Below are positions 25,411 to 33,384 of a stretch of DNA of 64,000 nucleotides, in pieces; the first letter of the stretch is position 1; the number at the start of each line of letters is the position of its first letter. The translations under genes and the position numbers were made by a program. The notes below the pieces were generated by a model. The model made no database searches, was not told the origin of the DNA, and saw nothing but the letters and a program-made list of their open reading frames with translations. Source of the stretch: Candidatus Macondimonas diazotrophica (GTDB lineage: Bacteria; Pseudomonadota; Gammaproteobacteria; UBA5335); the NCBI RefSeq assembly GCF_004684205.1, contig NZ_SRIO01000007.1, positions 62,001 through 126,000 on the forward strand, given 5' to 3'.

Positions 25411-26564
25411 AAGCGCGTTTCGGGTTGATCATCGCGCTGAGCATCGGCCTGGCCGGATGCAATGCCTTGGGTGGGCGCCGCCAAACGGTCGATCTGCCGG
25501 CGCCCTTGCCGGAGATCGCGGAAGCACAGTCGGTCCGATGGCTCTGGGATGTCGATGTCGGCGGGAAAAGTGGAGAACGATTCCCTTATTTGGCGCCATC
25601 CACCGGTGATGGCCGAATCTACGCTGCCAGCGCGGATGGTCGGGTCATTGCGGTCGATCCCGGGAAAGGGGAGCAGGTGTGGCGGGTGAAGACCAAAACC
25701 CGTATCGCGGCTGGCCCGACCTGGGTCGCGGACACGTTGCTGGTGGGAACCCTGGACGGCGAGGTTCTCGCACTGGCAGCTGGTGACGGCGAAGTCCGCT
25801 GGCGTCGGCAGATGAGCAGTGAAGTACTGGCCGCACCGCGCGCCGATCAAGGGGTGGTGGTGGTCCGGACCCTGGATGGGCGCGTCACCGGTCTGAACCT
25901 TGAGGATGGTTCGACACGATGGGTCTACGAGAGTACGGTCCCGGCACTCACACTGCGTGGCACGGGGGCCCCCCTGCTGGAAAACGGCTTCGCCATGGTG
26001 GGGTTGGATAATGGCAAGGTGATCGCGTTGCGGCTCACCGACGGACGTCTGGTGTGGGAGGAGACGGTGGCCTTGCCGACCGGGCGTTCCGAGGTGGAGC
26101 GACTGGTCGATATCGATGGTGATCCCGCGCTTCTGGCAGGTGGACTGTTTGTGACGACCTTCCAAGGCAAGATCGCTGGCTTCGATCTGCGTTCCGGACG
26201 GCGCGTTTGGGAGCGGGAAGCCTCGTCTTATCAGAGTCTCGCTGCGAGCCGTGAGGAAATCTACGAGGTGGATGATCAGTCGCGGGTCAGTGCGCTCGAC
26301 CTTCAATCCGGAGATCGGCTGTGGAATCAGGACGCGCTGCGCTATCGTGTGCTGACGGCGCCCGTGATTGTCGGTGGTCATGTCGTCGTGGCCGATGCTG
26401 AGGGCTATGTGTTCTGGCTGGATCGGGAAACCGGTCGCGTGGTGGCCGAAGAGCGTGTCGATCGCAAGGGAATCAGTGCCATGCCACTGGTGACCGGCGG
26501 GAACACCGTCGTGGTACAAGGCCGAAGCGGCCGGCTAGCGGCATTAAGTATCGCTCGTGAGTAA
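25407..26564 (+). CDS. bamB: Outer membrane assembly lipoprotein BamB
   Basis: A 385-residue lipoprotein (signal peptide, lipobox LAGC at residues 15-18) with an eight-bladed PQQ-like beta-propeller. Repeats such as GRIYAASADGRVIAVDPGKG are visible. BamB is an accessory subunit of the BAM complex that inserts outer-membrane proteins. The start is GTG 25407, coupled to yfgM. The 3' end overlaps der by eight bases. Confidence 0.95.
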   Translation: MKARFGLIIALSIGLAGCNALGGRRQTVDLPAPLPEIAEAQSVRWLWDVDVGGKSGERFPYLAPSTGDGRIYAASADGRVIAVDPGKGEQVWRVKTKTRIAAGPTWVADTLLVGTLDGEVLALAAGDGEVRWRRQMSSEVLAAPRADQGVVVVRTLDGRVTGLNLEDGSTRWVYESTVPALTLRGTGAPLLENGFAMVGLDNGKVIALRLTDGRLVWEETVALPTGRSEVERLVDIDGDPALLAGGLFVTTFQGKIAGFDLRSGRRVWEREASSYQSLAASREEIYEVDDQSRVSALDLQSGDRLWNQDALRYRVLTAPVIVGGHVVVADAEGYVFWLDRETGRVVAEERVDRKGISAMPLVTGGNTVVVQGRSGRLAALSIARE

Positions 26565-27972
26565 CGTGTCGCTGGCCTCATTGCCGGTTGTCGTTTTGCT
26601 GGGGCGCCCCAATGTCGGCAAGTCGACCTTGTTCAATCGGCTCACCCGCAGCCGTGACGCTCTGGTAGCGGATTTCCCTGGCCTGACCCGCGATCGTCAG
26701 TATGGTTATGGCCGGATTGGGCCGGTACCTTACCTGGCTGTCGATACCGGTGGTTTGTCGGGAGATACCGAAGGGCTTGATGCGCTGAGTGCATTGCAGG
26801 CCCATCAGGCCCTGGACGAGGCGGACGCGATTCTGTTTCTGGTGGATGCCCGGGATGGTCTGAGCGCCCAGGATGAGATCCTGGCGCAGCGGGTGCGTCG
26901 TGCCGGCAAGCCCGTATTTCTGGTTGCCAACAAGAGTGAAGGATTATCGGAAGGCAACGTTGACGCCGATTTCGCTTCGTTGGGGCTGGGGTCGGTCCAT
27001 GCCGTGTCCGCAGCCCACGGGCAGGGCGTCGCAACGCTCATGGAGACCGTTGCCACGGTTTTGCCGTCGGCCGTTGCGCCGGAGCGCAAGTCTTCGGATA
27101 CCGCGATTCGGGTTGCGGTGGTGGGGCGCCCCAATGTGGGCAAGTCGACCCTCATCAACCGCGTCCTTGGCGAGAACCGACTGGTGGCTTCGGAGATTCC
27201 CGGCACCACCCGGGATGCCATCGCCGTACCGTTTACACGAGCCGATCAGGACTATGTCCTGGTCGATACGGCTGGTGTGCGGCGGCGTGCCCGTGTGGAT
27301 CAGCCGATCGAGAAATTCAGCATCGTCAAAACGCTGCAAGCGATCGATGCGGCTGACGTGGTGCTGTTTCTGTTTGATGGACGTGAAGGGGTCACCGAAC
27401 AGGACGCCAGTCTGCTGGGTTTGGTCATCGAACGCGGGCGGGCGGTGGTTCTGGCCGTCAACAAATGGGACGGGCTTTCACCGGGGGCCCGGGAGCGCAT
27501 CCGGGAGGAATTGCTGCGGCGCTTGCCATTTGCTGATTTTGCGCAGACCCATTTCATTTCCGCTCTGCGCGGCTCTGGAATCGGCGGCATCTTTACGTCC
27601 ATCAAGGCGGCGCATGCCGCAGGTTCGGCAGATCTGTCCACGCCGCAGCTGACCCGGCTGTTGCAGGAAGCCACCACTGTGCATCAACCGCCGCTGGTGC
27701 GTGGAAGACGAATCAAGCTGCGCTATGCCCACCAAGGCGGTCGCCAGCCGCCGGTTATCGTTGTTCACGGCAATCAAACTGAAAATATTCCAGATGCTTA
27801 CAGGAGATTCCTGGTCAACTTCTTTAGAAAATCGCTCCAATTGGCAGGTACGCCGATGCGCATCGAATTCAAATCCGGAGAAAATCCCTACGAAGGGGTC
27901 CGTAACCAGTTGAGTGTGCGGCAGATCAACAAGCGGCGGCGCATGATAAAGCACTACAAGAAGCTCGGATAA
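26557..27972 (+). CDS. der: Ribosome biogenesis GTPase Der (EngA)
   Basis: A 471-residue protein with two tandem GTPase domains. The first has GRPNVGKSTLFNRL, FPGLTRDRQ, DTGG and NKSE motifs; the second has GRPNVGKSTLINRV, IPGTTRD, DTAG and NKWD. A C-terminal KH-like domain follows. It acts in 50S subunit maturation. The start is GTG 26557. It is the last gene of the iscA-to-der string; the hydrogenase operon follows. Confidence 0.97.
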   Translation: MSNVSLASLPVVVLLGRPNVGKSTLFNRLTRSRDALVADFPGLTRDRQYGYGRIGPVPYLAVDTGGLSGDTEGLDALSALQAHQALDEADAILFLVDARDGLSAQDEILAQRVRRAGKPVFLVANKSEGLSEGNVDADFASLGLGSVHAVSAAHGQGVATLMETVATVLPSAVAPERKSSDTAIRVAVVGRPNVGKSTLINRVLGENRLVASEIPGTTRDAIAVPFTRADQDYVLVDTAGVRRRARVDQPIEKFSIVKTLQAIDAADVVLFLFDGREGVTEQDASLLGLVIERGRAVVLAVNKWDGLSPGARERIREELLRRLPFADFAQTHFISALRGSGIGGIFTSIKAAHAAGSADLSTPQLTRLLQEATTVHQPPLVRGRRIKLRYAHQGGRQPPVIVVHGNQTENIPDAYRRFLVNFFRKSLQLAGTPMRIEFKSGENPYEGVRNQLSVRQINKRRRMIKHYKKLG

Positions 27973-27992
27973 GTATCTAAATACTTTTTATT
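27971..27992 (+). terminator. Weak AT-rich terminator after der
   Basis: AAGTAT-CTAA-ATACTT (27971-27986) forms a six-pair hairpin continuing into a T-rich tail (TTTATT). The stem is all A/T except one pair, so it may only partly stop transcription into the hydrogenase region. Confidence 0.4.
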
Positions 27993-28064
27993 CACCGGCA
28001 AACCCCCTTCCCACCTACCCAGGCATGTTAGGCTTGGGCATGGCTTGATCCGCCTTGGGCGCAA

Positions 28065-28106
28065 TTGATCTGAATCAAGTCAGTGGTCTCGATGGATCGC
28101 CACAAT
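28065..28106 (+). promoter_or_regulatory. FNR-type operator and class II promoter of the hydrogenase operon
   Basis: TTGAT-CTGA-ATCAA (28065-28078) is a perfect FNR/ANR half-site palindrome. CACAAT (28101-28106) would serve as -10, putting the start near 28113 and the operator centre at about -41.5, the class II activator position. This predicts induction at low oxygen. Confidence 0.7.
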
Positions 28107-28143
28107 GACCTTCGTGGACGGTAGCCAGAACGGGGAGGTGGAT

Positions 28144-29310
28144 GTGCCTGAAGCCATGCTGGATCTCCCTGGACTCGAGCGTTTGCTGGACAATCTGATG
28201 TCCGCCGGGCATGCCGTGGTGGGCCCCACGGTTCGCGACGGCGTCATTGTGTATGACACGTTGACGGGGGTCGAGTCGCTGCCGAGGGGATGGCATGACG
28301 AGCAGAGACCCGGCTACTACAGACTCCATCATCGCATCGACGAGAACCGCCTGTTCGATCACACGGTCGGGCCGCACAGCTGGAAACGGTTTACCCATCC
28401 GGCCACCGAATCCCAGGTTCGCATCTCCCGCACGCCGGACGGCCGGCTCCATTTCGAATCCCTTGTCAAAAATCCACCGCCGACGGCGTTGATCGGGGTA
28501 CGACCCTGTGAACTGGCAGCGCTGTCGGTGCAGGATCGCGTTTTGGCGGATGCCGAGCACGCCGATGCAAGCTATCAGCGACGCCGTGCGGCCATGTTTG
28601 TCGTAGCCGTGCAGTGCGGCCGAGCGGGGGGAACCTGTTTCTGCGCGGACATGGGCACCGGTCCACGCGCCACGACCGGGTTCGATCTGGCACTGACCGA
28701 GCTGGTCTCATCCGCGGGTACCGTGCGCTGGCATGTCGAAGCCGGTTCGGCGCGGGGTGCGGAATTGCTTGGCCAGCTTCCGGCAACGCCTGCGCAGCCT
28801 TCGGACCGGCAAGCCGCCGAGCAGGTCTGGGCCGGGACGCGCGACCAGATGGCGACGCGCATGCCGGCCCAGGGTGTGCGCGAATTGCTCTATCAGAAGC
28901 TCGATGATCCACACTGGGAAAGCCTGGAATCGCGCTGTCTGGCCTGCGGCAACTGTACGGCGGTGTGTCCAACCTGCTACTGCACCCGCGTGGTGGATGC
29001 GGTGGATCCAGTGGGCGGAACCGCGGAGCGCCGCCAGGAATGGGAATCGTGTTTCAATCCGGAGTTTTCCCATTTACCGGGCGGCAGTGTGCGAGGCAGC
29101 ATCGCGTCGCGTTACCGGCAGTGGATCACCCACAAGCTCGCCAGCTGGCACGATCAGTTCGGCAGTTCAGGATGCGTAGGGTGCGGGCGTTGCATCAGTT
29201 GGTGTCCGGTCGGGATCGACATCACGGCGGAAGTGGCGGCCCTGCGTGCCACGCCGGCGCAGACCCACGGCGTCACGGCGCCTTCGGAGAGTGATCATGG
29301 ATCTTGTTGA
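28144..29310 (+). CDS. hydB: NAD(P)-linked [NiFe] hydrogenase (group 3b, sulfhydrogenase-type), beta subunit
   Basis: A 388-residue iron-sulfur subunit resembling the beta subunit of group 3b hydrogenases. Two [4Fe-4S] clusters are ligated by [16 protein letters not shown] and [16 protein letters not shown]. An upstream [15 protein letters not shown] and [13 protein letters not shown] region is typical of this HybA-like/anaerobic-sulfite-reductase-A relative. It transfers electrons between the flavin and small subunits in the cytoplasm. GTG 28144 is chosen because GGGGAGG (28132-28138) precedes it; ATG 28105 would lie upstream of the inferred transcription start. It is the first gene of the operon. 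Confidence 0.9.
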   Translation: MPEAMLDLPGLERLLDNLMSAGHAVVGPTVRDGVIVYDTLTGVESLPRGWHDEQRPGYYRLHHRIDENRLFDHTVGPHSWKRFTHPATESQVRISRTPDGRLHFESLVKNPPPTALIGVRPCELAALSVQDRVLADAEHADASYQRRRAAMFVVAVQCGRAGGTCFCADMGTGPRATTGFDLALTELVSSAGTVRWHVEAGSARGAELLGQLPATPAQPSDRQAAEQVWAGTRDQMATRMPAQGVRELLYQKLDDPHWESLESRCLACGNCTAVCPTCYCTRVVDAVDPVGGTAERRQEWESCFNPEFSHLPGGSVRGSIASRYRQWITHKLASWHDQFGSSGCVGCGRCISWCPVGIDITAEVAALRATPAQTHGVTAPSESDHGSC

Positions 29311-29746
29311 TCAGCTGGCGAGCCACGCATTCTGCGCCGGCATGGCGCCCCAGGTCCGTGCATCGCTGGCAGCCTGTGGCCGCGAAGAAGCGTTCGAACC
29401 CGGTGACTTTCTACTGCGGCAAAACGCGGTGGCGGCGACGTTCTACCTGATTCTGGACGGGCAGGTTGAAATCAAGATCGCCGATGCTCCGGTCGGGCAC
29501 GCACCGCTGGAGACGCTGGGAAAAGGCGACGCGGTGGGCTGGTCCTGGTTCTTGCCGCCGCATCGCTGGCATTTCGACGCCGTCGCCCGTGTTCCCACCC
29601 GCGTGCTGGCCTTTGATGCTGACTGTCTGCGCCAGGCAATGCAGGCGGACAGCGCGGTCGGCTATGCCGTCACGCGCGGCCTGCTCGAGGTCGTCGTCCA
29701 GCGCCTGCAGGCAGCCCGCATGCAGCTCTCGGACCTTTATGGCTAA
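29297..29746 (+). CDS. Cyclic-nucleotide-binding-like (CRP N-terminal) protein without DNA-binding domain
   Basis: A 149-residue protein consisting of a cNMP-binding-type beta roll (EAFEPGDFLLRQNAVAATFY, LDGQVEIKI) and the C-helix only; no helix-turn-helix follows. The phosphate-binding cassette is replaced by GDAVGWSWFLPPHRWHFDA, lacking the usual GE...R-(A/S)-A pattern, so cAMP binding is doubtful. It overlaps hydB by 14 bases and the gamma-subunit gene by 8, so it is embedded in the hydrogenase operon and likely co-expressed. A sensor or regulatory subunit of the hydrogenase is possible (inference). Confidence 0.8.
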   Translation: MDLVDQLASHAFCAGMAPQVRASLAACGREEAFEPGDFLLRQNAVAATFYLILDGQVEIKIADAPVGHAPLETLGKGDAVGWSWFLPPHRWHFDAVARVPTRVLAFDADCLRQAMQADSAVGYAVTRGLLEVVVQRLQAARMQLSDLYG

Positions 29747-30599
29747 TCAGGTGGCCGATTGCAGCCAGTCCAATGCCGCATTGGTGCCGGCGGCGTGGCG
29801 CATCGTGTCCCGCCGCGATGAAACCCCCGATGGGAGCGTGTTCACCTGGGAAATCCGTCCTGAAACAGGCGCGGTTCCGGCCTACCGGCCCGGACAGTTC
29901 AACATGCTCTATGCCTTCGGCGTGGGCGAGGTGCCGATCTCGATCAGCGGGAACGGGGCCGAATCCGGGACGCTGATGCACACCATGCGCGCAGTGGGGC
30001 GGGTCACGCGGGCCATGCAGACCTTGCGCGAGGGCGACACCATCGGCGTGCGTGGACCCTTCGGCACGGCTTGGCCCGTGGAAACCGCCCTCGGGCGCGA
30101 TCTGGTCTTGGTCGCGGGTGGCATTGGTCTTGCGCCATTGCGTCCCGTGGTGTGCTACGCCATGCGAAACCCGCTGGCTTTCCAGCGCGTGTTTCTGCTG
30201 ATCGGCTGCCGCGATCCACAAAGCGAGCTGTTCCGGGACGATGTGATTGCCTGGTCGCGCCGTCCGCATCTGCAGGTCGAGGTGACGGTCGATCGTGGCG
30301 GGCCGGCCTGGCGCGGCCACGTCGGGGTGGTGACCAAGCGGGTGCAGCGCGCCGATTTCGATTCGGCCAGCGCGATAGCCTTGCTCTGCGGCCCGGAACC
30401 GATGATGCGTTTCGCTGTGCTGGCCTTGCAGCAACGCGGTGTCGGCGATGAGCGAATCTTCGTCTCGATGGAGCGCAACATGCAGTGTGGCGTTGGCACC
30501 TGCGGGCATTGTCAGTGGGGCCGCTACATCCTGTGCCGCGACGGCCCGGTGCTGCGCTACGACGAGGTGGCTGACATTTTCGACGTGCGGGAGCTGTGA
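29739..30599 (+). CDS. hydG: Group 3b [NiFe] hydrogenase, gamma (FAD/NAD(P)H diaphorase) subunit
   Basis: A 286-residue flavoprotein of the ferredoxin-NADP reductase fold. It has a FAD-binding beta barrel with [20 protein letters not shown], a nucleotide-binding [17 protein letters not shown] segment and C-terminal [2Fe-2S] ligands in [17 protein letters not shown]. Related to PyrK and sulfhydrogenase gamma, it exchanges electrons with NAD(P)H. The start is the ATG at 29739, overlapping the preceding gene. Confidence 0.92.
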   Translation: MANQVADCSQSNAALVPAAWRIVSRRDETPDGSVFTWEIRPETGAVPAYRPGQFNMLYAFGVGEVPISISGNGAESGTLMHTMRAVGRVTRAMQTLREGDTIGVRGPFGTAWPVETALGRDLVLVAGGIGLAPLRPVVCYAMRNPLAFQRVFLLIGCRDPQSELFRDDVIAWSRRPHLQVEVTVDRGGPAWRGHVGVVTKRVQRADFDSASAIALLCGPEPMMRFAVLALQQRGVGDERIFVSMERNMQCGVGTCGHCQWGRYILCRDGPVLRYDEVADIFDVREL

Positions 30600-30600
30600 C

Positions 30601-31374
30601 ATGGCGGTGTTGCCCCGGTTGGCGGTCTGGAAATTCGCATCCTGCGACGGGTGCCAGCTGAGCCTGCTCGATTGCGAAGACGAACTCCTGTCGCTGGGTG
30701 AGCAGGTTCAGTTCGCCAATTTTCCGGAAGCGTCCAGCGACATCCAGCCTGGCCCCTACGACATTTCGCTGGTGGAAGGGTCGGTGTGCACGCCCCATGA
30801 TGCCGCACGTATCCAGCAGGTGCGGCAGCAATCCCGCATTCTGGTCACCATCGGTGCCTGCGCCACGGCCGGCGGCATCCAGGCGCTGCGCAATTTCGAC
30901 GATGAAGCGGCCTACCGCCAGGCGGTGTATGCCCATCCTGAATACATCCACAGCCTGGCCACGGCGACGCCGATTGCCGAGCACGTCCCCGTGGATTTCG
31001 AACTGCGCGGCTGTCCTGTCCGTAAGGAGCAGTTGCTGGAGGTTTTGGGCGCTCTGCTGCGCGGCCACGCCCCACGGCTGACCCAGGGCAGCGTCTGTGA
31101 GTCCTGCAAGGCGGCCGGTCATCCCTGCGTTTTGGTTGCGCACGGGACGGCTTGCCTGGGCCCGGTGACACAGACCGGCTGCGGGGCTTTGTGTCCGGCG
31201 GTGGGGCGCGGCTGCTATGGCTGTTTCGGTCCGCGCGAACAGGCCAATACCCAGGCCTTGAGCGCGCAACTCGCGGCGCTGGGCCAAACCGGCCCCGCCC
31301 TCAAACGCCTGTACCGAACCTTCAACGCCGCAGCGCCGGCCTTCGAAGCGGAGAGTCATCGCCATGAATCCTGA
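30601..31374 (+). CDS. hydD: Group 3b [NiFe] hydrogenase small (delta) subunit
   Basis: A 257-residue small subunit. The proximal cluster ligands are in [31 protein letters not shown] and [10 protein letters not shown]. Two further clusters are supplied by the Cys-rich tail, including [11 protein letters not shown] and [12 protein letters not shown]. There is no Tat signal, so the enzyme is cytoplasmic. It starts one base after hydG, and its 3' end overlaps the large-subunit gene by 11 bases. Confidence 0.93.
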   Translation: MAVLPRLAVWKFASCDGCQLSLLDCEDELLSLGEQVQFANFPEASSDIQPGPYDISLVEGSVCTPHDAARIQQVRQQSRILVTIGACATAGGIQALRNFDDEAAYRQAVYAHPEYIHSLATATPIAEHVPVDFELRGCPVRKEQLLEVLGALLRGHAPRLTQGSVCESCKAAGHPCVLVAHGTACLGPVTQTGCGALCPAVGRGCYGCFGPREQANTQALSAQLAALGQTGPALKRLYRTFNAAAPAFEAESHRHES

Positions 31375-32662
31375 AAGCCGCACCCTGCGGGTGGATTATC
31401 TGGCGCGTGTGGAAGGCGAGGGCGCCTTGCATCTGGATATCGAGGGTGGCCGGGTGACGCGAGCAGAGCTCGCAATCTTCGAGCCGCCGCGCTATTTCGA
31501 AGCCTTGTTGCGGGGACGGGATTTCCGCGAGACCCCCGACATCACCGCGCGTATCTGCGGCATCTGTCCCGTGGCTTACCAGATGAGCGCCTGCCAGGCG
31601 ATGGAGGATGCCTGCGGGGTGGTGCTGCCGCCGCCGGTCCTTGATCTGCGCCGGTTGCTGTATTGCGGTGAATGGCTCGAGAGCCATGGATTGCATGTCC
31701 ATCTGCTGCATCTGCCCGATTTTCTCGGCTTTCCTGACGCCGTCCAGATGGCTCGGGTCCACCCCGAGGCGGTGCGGCGCGGGCTGCGGCTCAAGAAGCT
31801 GGGCAACAGCCTCATTGAGATCGTGGGTGGGCGCGCCATCCATCCGGTGAATGTACGGGTGGGGGGGTTCTATCGAGCGCCGGCGCTTGAAGCCCTGCGC
31901 GCGCTCTTGCCGGAACTGGACTGGGCGATCGATGCGGCCGAGGAAACCGTGCGCTTCGTCGCCGGCCTGGATTTTCCGGATCTCCAGATGGATTACGAAT
32001 TTTTTTCCCTCGTGCATCCGGATGAATATCCCATCTACAGCGGGCGCCTTGCATCGAGTTGCGGTGCCGAGTGGGCTGTGGCCGATTTTTCCGATGCCCT
32101 GCGCGAAGGTCAGGTGCCTCATTCGACGGCCCTGCAAAGCGTCCGGCCCGATGGCACGCCGGTTCTGCTCGGCCCCATGGCCCGCTATGTGCTGAATCGC
32201 GAGCGCTTGACGCCGCGCGCCCGTGCGGCCGCGGCGGACGCTGGACTGGACCAGGGCTACTGCAATCCCTACCGGGCGATTATCGCGAGGGCGGTCGAAA
32301 TCCTGTTTGCCTGTGAAGAGGCCAGGCGATTGATCGAGGGCTATCGGCCGTTTGAACCAGCCGCGGTGACGGTGACGCCGCAGGCCGGGGAAGGCCATGG
32401 TGCGACCGAGGCGCCACGCGGGACGCTCTATCATCACTATCGCATCCGGGATGACGGCCGCATCGAATACGCGCGCATCGTGCCGCCCACGGCGGTCAAT
32501 CAGGCGCGTATCGAAGCGGACTTGGTGACCTTGGCGCAAACGCATCTGCATCTGGATGACGACGGCTTGCGAGCCCTGTGTGAGCAGGCGATCCGCAGCT
32601 ACGACCCCTGTATTTCCTGTGCCACCCACTTCCTCAAACTCGACATCCGCCGGCAACCATGA
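31364..32662 (+). CDS. hydA: Group 3b [NiFe] hydrogenase large (alpha) catalytic subunit
   Basis: A 432-residue subunit binding the Ni-Fe(CN)2CO centre. The L1 motif is [12 protein letters not shown] with ligands Cys65 and Cys68; the position often His in other groups is Tyr. The L2 motif is [10 protein letters not shown] with Cys416 and Cys419. Ten residues follow His422, the expected C-terminal peptide removed by the maturation protease encoded next. It interconverts H2 with protons and electrons, reversibly with NAD(P)H through the other subunits. All catalytic ligands are present. Confidence 0.94.
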   Translation: MNPESRTLRVDYLARVEGEGALHLDIEGGRVTRAELAIFEPPRYFEALLRGRDFRETPDITARICGICPVAYQMSACQAMEDACGVVLPPPVLDLRRLLYCGEWLESHGLHVHLLHLPDFLGFPDAVQMARVHPEAVRRGLRLKKLGNSLIEIVGGRAIHPVNVRVGGFYRAPALEALRALLPELDWAIDAAEETVRFVAGLDFPDLQMDYEFFSLVHPDEYPIYSGRLASSCGAEWAVADFSDALREGQVPHSTALQSVRPDGTPVLLGPMARYVLNRERLTPRARAAAADAGLDQGYCNPYRAIIARAVEILFACEEARRLIEGYRPFEPAAVTVTPQAGEGHGATEAPRGTLYHHYRIRDDGRIEYARIVPPTAVNQARIEADLVTLAQTHLHLDDDGLRALCEQAIRSYDPCISCATHFLKLDIRRQP

Positions 32663-33123
32663 GCGGCGCGCTGGTCGTCGGCCTGGGGACGCCGGACCGC
32701 AGGGACGACGGGGTCGGTCTGATCGTGGTGGAACGGCTGCAGGAGGATGTGCCGGCGGGGGTGGTCATCCGCTCCCTGCCGCGTCAGGCGCTGGATCTGC
32801 TGAGTCTGTGGGCCCACTTCGAGCGGGTCTGGGTTGTGGATGCGATCCAGTCCGGCGCACCGGCGGGCACCTGTCACCGGGTGCAGCCGCCGCTTCCGGC
32901 CAGTGCATTCGGGCGCGGCGCGCATTCCACTCATGGCCTGGGGCTGGCCGAAAGCATTGCCCTGGCGGAAAGTCTGGACGTTCTGCCGGCGCATCTGGTC
33001 GTCTACGGAATCGAGGCGGGCTCCGTGACGCCGGGTGAGGGCCTGACGCCGCCGGTGGCCGCAGCGGTCCCGAAGCTCGTGGCGCAGTTGCGTCAGGAAC
33101 TCAAGGAGATCCTTCATGCATGA
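32659..33123 (+). CDS. [NiFe] hydrogenase maturation protease (HycI/HybD family)
   Basis: A 154-residue endopeptidase that clips the C-terminal tail of the large subunit after nickel insertion. The motifs are VVGLGTPDRRDDGVGL (first metal ligand Asp in place of the common Glu), WVVDAIQSG (second Asp) and HSTHGLGLAE (His), as in HybD. It overlaps hydA by four bases and hypA by eight, so it is presumably dedicated to this enzyme. Confidence 0.9.
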   Translation: MSGALVVGLGTPDRRDDGVGLIVVERLQEDVPAGVVIRSLPRQALDLLSLWAHFERVWVVDAIQSGAPAGTCHRVQPPLPASAFGRGAHSTHGLGLAESIALAESLDVLPAHLVVYGIEAGSVTPGEGLTPPVAAAVPKLVAQLRQELKEILHA

Positions 33124-33376
33124 ATCAGGATTGATCACCGCCCTGTTGCGGCAGGTCGAGGCGCAGGCCCGGGCTGCATCGGCCAGCCGGGTGGTGGGCA
33201 TCGAGCTCTGGGTCGGTGCGCTCTGTGGCTTTTCCGAGGCGCATCTGCGGGAGCATTTCGCGCATGAGGCGCAAGGGTCGCTGGCCGAGAATGCAATGCT
33301 GAGTGTGGCATGCTCCGAGGACATCACCCATCCCGATGCCGCTCATCTGATGCTCCGGTCCATCGAGATTCGCTGA
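33116..33376 (+). CDS. hypA: Mini-HypA: hydrogenase nickel chaperone lacking the zinc domain
   Basis: An 86-residue protein that begins MHESGLITALLRQVEAQA, the nickel-binding MHE start of HypA, and contains the core fold (VVGIELWVGALCGFSEAHLR). It ends in LRSIEIR as HypA proteins do. The family's usual length is about 113-118; the two CxxC motifs of the zinc domain are absent, with only SVACSEDITHPDAAH in their place. Reading frame and overlaps are clean, so this looks like a real short form rather than a frameshift. HypB is not encoded nearby. Confidence 0.8.
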   Translation: MHESGLITALLRQVEAQARAASASRVVGIELWVGALCGFSEAHLREHFAHEAQGSLAENAMLSVACSEDITHPDAAHLMLRSIEIR

Positions 33377-33384
33377 TTCGCCCG

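Noticed and set aside
31556-31582. Tyr instead of His after the first CxxC of the hydrogenase large subunit as an inactivating change
   Set aside because: Both cysteine pairs binding Ni are intact. I believe this variant is common in bacterial group 3b enzymes, though an alignment would be needed to confirm that.
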